Below, piece after piece: positions 1 through 4,876 of a DNA stretch of 52,150 nucleotides. Source of the DNA: a virus. The first letter of the stretch is position 1, and each line of letters opens with the position of its first letter. The position numbers were made by a program, and so were the translations under genes. Where the stretch lies: the IMG/VR virus record IMGVR_UViG_3300037200_000348, positions 1 through 52,150 of that record; one strand, written 5' to 3'. Below the pieces are notes generated by a model. It was given only the letters and a program-made list of their open reading frames with translations, did not search any database and was not told where the DNA came from.

Positions 1-153
1 ATTGGGGAACGCTTTCTGCATGCGACGATCAAACTCAAACCATTCGTCGGGACGGAAGCAGAGTGTACCTGCGCGTGACTGACCGTTAACCCATAGCGAA
101 ATGTGTATGTGCGTGTCGGCTTGGTCGATTCTGATGGTGAGATGCATCGTCAT
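1..153 (-). CDS. Hypothetical protein, N-terminal 51 codons, runs off left edge
   Basis: A leftward frame opens with ATG at 153 and has no stop before the window edge. The visible part starts MTMHLTIRIDQADTH and continues with an alternating hydrophobic pattern typical of beta strands, then a basic/aromatic stretch with DEWFEF. A second in-frame ATG lies at 147. A weak GGGAG lies about 14 bases upstream of the first ATG. It follows the exonuclease gene on the same strand with a gap of about 50 bases, so it probably belongs to the same leftward operon. I do not recognise a family, and the C-terminus is missing. Confidence 0.5.
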   Translation of the reverse strand, partial: MTMHLTIRIDQADTHIHISLWVNGQSRAGTLCFRPDEWFEFDRRMQKAFPN

Positions 154-202
154 TAATACTCGTCTAGCTCCCATGGACCCCGGGCGTGCCACCACACGCA
201 CA

Positions 203-952
203 TCATCGCGCCTTCGCGCCCTCAAGCCACTTCCATATCTGATAAACGTGGCGAGCGTCGGCGAGCGCGTCGTGCGCATCGGCGTTTTTGATGCCGGTGA
301 TCGACGCGATTTCCGAGAGCGTCGGCGGCACGAAGACGCCCATGGCGCCCATGAACATCGCCTCGATATCAATGACGTGATAGTGGTATGGGACCTCGCG
401 GTACACTTTACGCAGAAACTGATGATCGAACGTCGGGACTGCACCGACGAGGTAGACCGAGGTCTTTCCGCCATCCGAGAGACGCAGGCAATCTTCGAAG
501 AAATTGTCGAGGGCTTCGCTTATCGGGACCGACCGCGGGCCTACGGCTATTGCGAGGTGTTCCCCATCCCCCCGACGGTCGCGACGAGCGTTCGTGTTGC
601 GCGCGGCCCAGAGGCTGGGGAAGCCATCATAGTCGACGTGATAGTTGCGCTCGCAAACTGCCACAGGACTGTTTGGGACTGGCGCCTCGAATAGCCACGC
701 CATCTGCGTGATGACGTCGCGGTCCGGGTCGAGACCCGTCGTTTCAAGGTCGAGGAACACGTGCCTGATGCGCGGCGGGTTCGCGTCGGTCGTCGGTATG
801 GGTGGACCGCCGCCGACTGCCCCCTGGATGACCTGCACGTACCCCGAAGTGGCGGTCGCCCCGCCTTCAAAGCTAACCTGCGTTCCGATGACGCTTCCAA
901 CGGTCGTTTCGATAATGAGAATCCCTTTATGAGCCAGGGTAGGGGTCGCCAC
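203..952 (-). CDS. DnaQ-like DEDDh 3'-5' exonuclease
   Basis: The protein carries the three exonuclease motifs of the DnaQ/RNase T superfamily: Exo I with D68 and E70 (FLDLETTGLD), Exo II with D176 (PTFDHQFL), and Exo III of the DEDDh type with H227 and D232 (HDALAD). Such enzymes remove nucleotides from 3' ends, for proofreading or DNA/RNA processing, using two metal ions. No DNA polymerase is seen in the window, so the partner may be the host polymerase. The GTG start at 952 overlaps the end of the upstream gene by 26 bases. It gives about 60 glycine- and valine-rich residues before the catalytic domain that are unusual for the family. The true start could lie closer to Exo I, as no strong ribosome binding site marks the GTG. 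Confidence 0.85.
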   Translation of the reverse strand: MATPTLAHKGILIIETTVGSVIGTQVSFEGGATATSGYVQVIQGAVGGGPPIPTTDANPPRIRHVFLDLETTGLDPDRDVITQMAWLFEAPVPNSPVAVCERNYHVDYDGFPSLWAARNTNARRDRRGDGEHLAIAVGPRSVPISEALDNFFEDCLRLSDGGKTSVYLVGAVPTFDHQFLRKVYREVPYHYHVIDIEAMFMGAMGVFVPPTLSEIASITGIKNADAHDALADARHVYQIWKWLEGAKAR

Positions 953-1166
953 CGAACTCGTAAGAGCCGATGGGCTTGTCGATCGCGAGCCGGTTGACTT
1001 TGCGCTCTAGGACCGCGATGCGCTTGCGCAGTGAGATATTCTCAGTCTCGACTGCGAGCCGCATGCCGCGCTCGCGACGTGCCTCCTCTTCGCAGTCCTT
1101 GACTCGCTTTACGAGGCCCTTTACGAATGTCTCTACGAGGGCGCCGTCCTGGTCGATGTTCGACAC
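927..1166 (-). CDS. Small predicted coiled-coil protein, leaderless
   Basis: A 79-residue protein with a charged helical middle rich in E, K and R (about residues 15-62) and heptad-like hydrophobic spacing, so probably a coiled coil; the tail is glycine/proline rich. No family is recognised. The GTG start at 1166 is 7 bases downstream of the -10 box TAGACT of a leftward promoter at 1174-1202. The message would therefore start at or next to the GTG and lack a ribosome binding site. It is first in a leftward operon with the DnaQ-like exonuclease, whose start overlaps this gene's 3' end. Confidence 0.65.
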   Translation of the reverse strand: MSNIDQDGALVETFVKGLVKRVKDCEEEARRERGMRLAVETENISLRKRIAVLERKVNRLAIDKPIGSYEFGGDPYPGS

Positions 1167-1173
1167 TGCGGAG

Positions 1174-1202
1174 AGTCTACCATTGCGAGCGCTTTTTGTA
1201 AA
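1174..1202 (-). promoter_or_regulatory. Leftward early promoter with GCTCGC spacer element
   Basis: On the minus strand TTTACA (1202-1197) and TAGACT (1179-1174) are separated by exactly 17 bases. The spacer contains GCTCGCA six bases after the -35, the same position as GCTCGCT in the rightward promoters at 1220, 15551 and 36608. It forms a divergent pair with the promoter at 1220 and drives the gene starting at 1166. Confidence 0.7.
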
Positions 1203-1219
1203 GAACCAACTCTAGTCGC

Positions 1220-1248
1220 TTGCTATTTCCTGCTCGCTGCATTATACT
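1220..1248 (+). promoter_or_regulatory. Rightward early promoter with GCTCGCT spacer element
   Basis: TTGCTA (1220-1225) and TATACT (1243-1248) are separated by 17 bases, and the spacer is TTTCCTGCTCGCTGCAT. The promoter at 36608 has nearly the same spacer and also shares the leader ACTGGTGGAGG just downstream. A strong GGAGGG ribosome binding site at 1255-1260 serves the ATG at 1269. The conserved spacer word is probably an operator. Confidence 0.8.
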
Positions 1249-1268
1249 GGTGGTGGAGGGAAAACGAC

Positions 1269-1637
1269 ATGGCCACCGCGATCGAGACGCCCCGGCTCTT
1301 CAACGAAGCGGTGTTCATGCCGCGGTTGCGGATGCCGAACCGGGAGATGCCGCTGCGGTACGGGCGGCACGCGCTCGAAGCCGCTCAAAACGATCGGTAC
1401 GGCAACCTGACGCAGTACCTGCCCGAGACGGTGAACCCGACGCTCTGCCAGGTGGTGGAAGCCGAGTTGACCGGCACGAAGCTCACGAAGCTCGTGCTCC
1501 GGAAGACGCTCGGAAACGGCCTCGACCTCGTGCTCGTGCTGACGCCGCAAGACGGCTTCGTACGGACCGTATGGGGACAACAAACGAACGACGCTCACGG
1601 GACACTGAACCGGAACCGGTACGCCACCACTCTCTGA
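1269..1637 (+). CDS. Hypothetical early protein
   Basis: First gene of a short rightward operon, 122 residues, with ATG 8 bases after GGAGGG. The N-terminal third is rich in Arg, Pro and Met (RLRMPNREMPLRYG). The middle, about residues 58-95, alternates hydrophobic and charged residues as in beta strands (TGTKLTKLVLRKTLGNGLDLVLVL). No catalytic or metal-binding motif is visible and I do not recognise it. Its early-type promoter suggests a function in takeover or regulation, but that is inference from position only. Confidence 0.6.
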   Translation: MATAIETPRLFNEAVFMPRLRMPNREMPLRYGRHALEAAQNDRYGNLTQYLPETVNPTLCQVVEAELTGTKLTKLVLRKTLGNGLDLVLVLTPQDGFVRTVWGQQTNDAHGTLNRNRYATTL

Positions 1638-1648
1638 AAGGACGCGAT

Positions 1649-1690
1649 ATGAAACTGTGCCCCTACTACCAGAATCCGGGATTGCCCTGA
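1649..1690 (+). CDS. Thirteen-codon minigene, translationally coupled
   Basis: ATG at 1649 follows AAAGGA (1637-1642) at good spacing and encodes MKLCPYYQNPGLP. Its stop TGA (1688-1690) shares the A with the ATG of the next gene at 1690. The likely role is as a leader that couples or tunes translation of the next gene; a CPYY-containing peptide function is also possible. It is too short for similarity searching. Confidence 0.4.
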   Translation: MKLCPYYQNPGLP

Positions 1691-1902
1691 TGAACCTCGG
1701 TCAGCTACTCCGAGAAGAAGGGCTCACCACGCTCGCGGCGATCGACGCGCAACGCGGCGGCGCGAGCCGCTACCAGTACCTCAAGGTCCGCCTCGGTGAG
1801 GTAAACGCCGACCGAATCATGCGGAACCTGGAGGTCGCGTCTTGGACGCAGCGCGGCGCTGAAGCCATCGAAAAAAATCTCGCCAAAGAATTAGGAGGCT
1901 AA
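1690..1902 (+). CDS. Hypothetical small protein
   Basis: Seventy residues from ATG 1690, the A of which is the last base of the minigene stop. An alternative GTG at 1657 would give 81 residues but lies in the wrong place relative to the only ribosome binding site, which fits the minigene ATG. The sequence is helical and charged (LREEGLTTLAAIDAQRGG, then RNLEVASWTQRGAEAIEK), with no recognised domain. The last codons GGAGGC supply the ribosome binding site for the next gene. Confidence 0.55.
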   Translation: MNLGQLLREEGLTTLAAIDAQRGGASRYQYLKVRLGEVNADRIMRNLEVASWTQRGAEAIEKNLAKELGG

Positions 1903-1905
1903 CCC

Positions 1906-2250
1906 TTGAACACTTATTGGAGAAACCTGTGGAGCGAGTCCGTCGGTAAACTCGCCGAAGCGGCCATCGCCCACTCGGCCTACGTCGAACGCGACGTGCT
2001 CAAAAATCCGGGACGCATGAAGGCTCACAACTGCACCGTGGTGGAGACCGCCGACAACCTCGAAGCGCTCATCGCGGCGGTGCCCGACAGTGACATCCTG
2101 CGAGCCGAAGGCCTCGCCTTCCGCTTCCAAAACATCGCGAACGGCATCGGCGACGCGAAGCTCATCGAGCGCGCGAACGAGGCGATGCGCTCGGTCCGCG
2201 CTCGCGCGGCATATAAGCGCCTCGTCACGCAGCGAGTCAACGGGGCCTAA
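1906..2250 (+). CDS. Hypothetical helical protein
   Basis: A 114-residue protein starting with TTG at 1906; the start is fixed by GGAGG at 1894-1898, seven bases upstream. It is alanine-rich, predicted mostly helical and roughly neutral, with a basic C-terminus (VRARAAYKRLVTQRV). It is last in the three-gene rightward operon from the promoter at 1220 and lies only four bases after the previous stop. I do not recognise a family. Confidence 0.6.
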   Translation: MNTYWRNLWSESVGKLAEAAIAHSAYVERDVLKNPGRMKAHNCTVVETADNLEALIAAVPDSDILRAEGLAFRFQNIANGIGDAKLIERANEAMRSVRARAAYKRLVTQRVNGA

Positions 2251-2260
2251 AACGTGAGCG

Positions 2261-2290
2261 TTGACGCCGCACGTATGCGCGTGATATATT
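2261..2290 (+). promoter_or_regulatory. Rightward promoter ahead of a candidate structured RNA
   Basis: TTGACG (2261-2266) and TATATT (2285-2290) with an 18-base spacer. No protein gene follows on this strand for kilobases; what follows is a strongly folding stretch ending in a GAAA-capped hairpin. The spacer lacks the GCTCGC word. Confidence 0.55.
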
Positions 2291-2296
2291 GACCCG

Positions 2297-2408
2297 GCGT
2301 AGAGGTTGGGAAGTGTAGCGCGGCCGTTTTAACCGGCAACACCGAACGCGCTTTGGCGCTCGCAGCGTAACTGCTGCCAACCGCAAGGGCCGCCGAAAGG
2401 CGGCTCTT
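2297..2408 (+). ncRNA. Candidate structured non-coding RNA
   Basis: About 110 bases downstream of the promoter at 2261 without a sensible reading frame. GGTTGG (2304-2309) can pair with CCAACC (2377-2382) to close a multibranch fold containing three hairpins: GCCG/CGGC around 2323-2337, GCGC/GCGC around 2348-2359, and GCAGC/GCTGC around 2362-2376. A separate 11-pair hairpin with a GAAA tetraloop (about 2384-2409) ends the region but has no U-run. It is not a standard tRNA: there is no T-loop TTCRA and no suitable acceptor or D arm. The function is unknown. It abuts and is antisense to the 3' end of the MazG-like gene. Confidence 0.4.
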
Positions 2409-2409
2409 G

Positions 2410-2717
2410 TCATTCGATGTCGCGGAGCGTGAAGCGCGTCGGCAACTTCTCTGCCGAAAGCGCGTCGAGTTCTTCGAGCGATAGTCCGAGAGGTGAAGTA
2501 CGACCGAGTAGACGTCGCAAAGCTCTTCCCGCGCCCGGGCCAAAGCTACCGGGGCCTTCCCGGTGAGCTTCAAGAGGTCTAGCTCGTCGGCAAGCTCGGC
2601 GACTTCACTGCGGAGATGCGCGATGACGGCGGTGTTCGTCCACGACGATGGCCGCGAGCCCTTGCGATGCATCGCGTCCTCAGCGACGATACGCTTGACG
2701 ACAGACTCGGCCCTCAC
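2410..2717 (-). pseudogene. MazG-like nucleotide pyrophosphohydrolase, frame broken once
   Basis: GTG 2717 overlaps the DUF3307 stop as GTGA. The first 77 codons hold a MazG-type helical core with SEVAELADELD and the metal-binding EExxD motif (REELCDVYSVV), the signature of all-alpha NTP pyrophosphohydrolases that hydrolyse NTPs to NMP and pyrophosphate. At 2487 the frame must step back one base; the continuation GLSLEELDALSAEK is then followed by TGA at 2410, giving about 102 residues. Without the step the frame runs on through Arg/Ser-rich shadow sequence. There is no classic slippery heptamer, so a lost base (mutation or assembly error) is more likely than programmed frameshifting. Confidence 0.6.
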
Positions 2718-3142
2718 TGCTGTTGCGGTCGTCCCGAGAGCGCGGCGTGATTGATGAGAAGATGGAGCGTGTTGTCGGCGATGATGAGGAGCCACACGGC
2801 CATCCATGGTGGCATGTCTTCGCTATAACCTGTATTCGTCGCAAATGGACCGGCAGTGGGATAATACACCGCACATCGTCCGACCTGTTGCCGAATCCAC
2901 GTCCTATGTGTCGTCCAGTTCTTGGCCGCTACGATGAAGCGCGCGAGCCGATAGCGATCGATCGCGGCGTGCGTCGCAAAGATGATGCCGAGGCGCAGTG
3001 GGTTGCGCGTGAGCGCGAGGAAGCTCGCGGTGTATGCGGCGGCGTGGAAGAGCGCCCACCACCACGACTTCGTTTTCTTCGTGGCCATGGCGTCGGTCTG
3101 GAGGATGTAGTCCCCCACAAGGTGAGCGAGAAGCTCGTTCAC
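2714..3142 (-). CDS. DUF3307-type membrane protein
   Basis: A 142-residue protein starting with GTG 3142, chosen because GTGA overlaps the upstream stop and because everything before it in this frame is Arg-rich shadow. The order of features matches DUF3307: LAHLVGDYILQTD near the start, WWWALFHAAAYTASFLAL as the first membrane helix, a THAAIDRYRLARF segment, then WMAVWLLIIADNTLHLLINH as a C-terminal membrane helix. The family is common in phages and bacteria and its function is not established. It is translationally coupled to its neighbours on both sides by GTGA overlaps. Confidence 0.75.
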   Translation of the reverse strand: MNELLAHLVGDYILQTDAMATKKTKSWWWALFHAAAYTASFLALTRNPLRLGIIFATHAAIDRYRLARFIVAAKNWTTHRTWIRQQVGRCAVYYPTAGPFATNTGYSEDMPPWMAVWLLIIADNTLHLLINHAALSGRPQQQ

Positions 3143-3361
3143 GGCTTCGAGAAGCCGCCGTCTGGCATGTGACCATCCGTGTGGCACTCGTGATCGTTTG
3201 CGATGGCGGCGGGCATGACGTCGTTCGATAGCCACGCGATGGCCTCTGCGACGGCGTGCGCGTGTCCATGCTGCATCGAAGAAAACATCCTCGATGAGTT
3301 CGTCGGCTTTTTGCTCGATAAAAAACTGCCGCTCACACTGATAGAGATTTGCCCCACGCAT
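3139..3361 (-). pseudogene. Small protein apparently split by a one-base frame break
   Basis: Two good partial frames abut. From ATG 3361 a frame reads sensibly to about DELIEDV (RGANLYQCERQFF near the start) and then turns Arg-rich. From about 3285 the next frame reads SSMQHGHAHAVAEAIAWLSN and ends with GGFSKP at TGA 3139. One base less in the TTTT run near 3285 would join them into a protein of about 73 residues. Alternatively the second part alone starts at ATG 3276. No family is recognised; the His-rich HGHAHA and the later NDHECHTDGH could bind metal. It is coupled by GTGA to the DUF3307 gene. Confidence 0.4.
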
Positions 3362-3438
3362 GTGCTCCAAAAAAGAAAAGCTGGCTACGGAGTCGAGTCC
3401 TAATTGCGCCAGTTCTCGCTCCGCAGCCTAGCCGTTCG

Positions 3439-3467
3439 ATCGTAGCAAGTCAGGGCATTGAAGTCAA
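3439..3467 (-). promoter_or_regulatory. Leftward promoter at the 3' end of the methyltransferase gene
   Basis: On the minus strand TTGACT (3467-3462) and TACGAT (3444-3439) are separated by 17 bases. It overlaps the last codons of the methyltransferase and would drive the small gene, DUF3307 and MazG-like genes to its left. It lacks the GCTCGC spacer word. Confidence 0.55.
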
Positions 3468-4778
3468 TGGCTTGAGCGGTGCCGACGTCGTGCGCCGTCG
3501 TTGAGTCAGTTCGGTGAGGAGTTGCTCCGTCTGTCGGAGTGCAGGGCTGAAACCGTGAGAATCGGTCAAACGAAAGTCGAGCAAGCCGGGTGGCGAGGTG
3601 CCTTTCGTAACGTGCTGAGTAAGGATACTGGTTGCCAGCACCTCCGCGGCGACAGGCGGAAAGGCATTGCCGATCTGGCGCGCGATGCTCGCACTTCCTC
3701 CCTCAAAGACAAAGCGATCGGGGAAAGACTGGAAACGTGCGCACTCACGCAGGCTGATTGCACGATCCTCGAAAGGGTGGATGAACTCCCTGCTAGACAT
3801 ACTCGTGATTGTGAGCGAGGCACAGCCAGGGTCTAATCGCTTCAGACCGGCGGGCGCTCCGCCCCGACGGTCGGTCGGCATTCCGTCGCGAACTCGACGA
3901 AACGCGCGACTTCGGTAGCTGTCAGGCCAAAGGTGCTCCGGGAGACTGCGTAAGGACTGACCAGGTTTGAGTCGACTCGCCCTTTCGAAGTCGGCTGCCG
4001 ATAAACGGGGCGCAAAGTGCTGACGTGTCCCTTGTTCCACGTTGCTGTGGCGCATAGCTTGATCGTAGTGGCTTTGCGGATCGCGGTGAGCGTAAGGCGA
4101 GAGCGCGGCTACTGTGTCTTGCACCCGCCCCAGTCCGACGATTGCCCCCGCAACTGTCGGCCCGGCGATCGCTCCGCTTTCACTCCGATGTTTCTTGCCT
4201 TCAAAGGAGTGACACGCCGCAGGGAACTCGTAAGGGATGCCAATACTGTTTGCAATAATAAGAACCCGTTTCCGCGCCTGGGGCACGCCGTAACCAGCAA
4301 AATTCGCCTTCTGCAGATTTACAGTGTAGCCGAGAGCGATGAGTTGCTGGACGAAGTCTCGGATGCTCTCGCCACCATTTGACGTGAGCAATCCTTCAAC
4401 GTTTTCGAAGACGATCCAAAGCGGACGTAGACGCTCGACCATGTGCAGGTAGGCGAAGATGAGCCGATTGCGAGGGTCGGAACCGTTCCGCGCTCCTGCG
4501 GTTGAAAAACCTTGGCACGGTGGCCCACCTATCATCGCGAAAGGCCGTGCTTGGGAGAACGTGCGTTCAAGAGTTTGAACAGTCTCGTCCGCCGCTAGGT
4601 CCGCGCATAGTGTATCGGTGCCGAGGTTGCGGCGATAGGTCGCGCAGGCATCGGGCTCAATGTCGATGCCGAGAATGGGCTTGAGGCCCACGGCGGCGAA
4701 TCCCAGCGACAGGCCGCCAGCGCCCGAGAAAAGCGCGATGGTGGAATCAGTTAGGGCCTGACGCAAGGTTTGCTCCAT
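3450..4778 (-). CDS. DNA cytosine-C5 methyltransferase
   Basis: A 442-residue enzyme that transfers a methyl group from SAM to C5 of cytosine. Motif I is LFSGAGGLSLGF (about 16-27), motif IV is GGPPCQGFS with catalytic C88, motif VI is ENVEG (125-129), motif VIII is QARKR (167-171), and motif X is QIGNAFPPVAAE near residue 385. The stretch between about 200 and 330 is the variable target-recognition region, so specificity cannot be read. No endonuclease partner is adjacent, which suits an orphan phage methyltransferase that protects DNA from host restriction. GC content looks lower than in the neighbours, which hints at transfer. ATG 4778 has no clear ribosome binding site. It is intact, unlike the intein-bearing methyltransferase at 36892. 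Confidence 0.92.
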   Translation of the reverse strand: MEQTLRQALTDSTIALFSGAGGLSLGFAAVGLKPILGIDIEPDACATYRRNLGTDTLCADLAADETVQTLERTFSQARPFAMIGGPPCQGFSTAGARNGSDPRNRLIFAYLHMVERLRPLWIVFENVEGLLTSNGGESIRDFVQQLIALGYTVNLQKANFAGYGVPQARKRVLIIANSIGIPYEFPAACHSFEGKKHRSESGAIAGPTVAGAIVGLGRVQDTVAALSPYAHRDPQSHYDQAMRHSNVEQGTRQHFAPRLSAADFERASRLKPGQSLRSLPEHLWPDSYRSRAFRRVRDGMPTDRRGGAPAGLKRLDPGCASLTITSMSSREFIHPFEDRAISLRECARFQSFPDRFVFEGGSASIARQIGNAFPPVAAEVLATSILTQHVTKGTSPPGLLDFRLTDSHGFSPALRQTEQLLTELTQRRRTTSAPLKPLTSMP

Positions 4779-4876
4779 GACAAATACGAAAGTCGCGCCT
4801 GAAGCTCTTCGGATGACGGCGGCGGACTAGCAATGAACGGGGCGCTGAAACTTGGTCGGTTAGTCGACACTGCCCT

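Noticed and set aside
2297-2383. tRNA-like cloverleaf with a possible UUA anticodon
   Set aside because: The T-loop consensus, a 7-bp acceptor stem and a D arm cannot be placed; only 18 bases precede the supposed anticodon stem.
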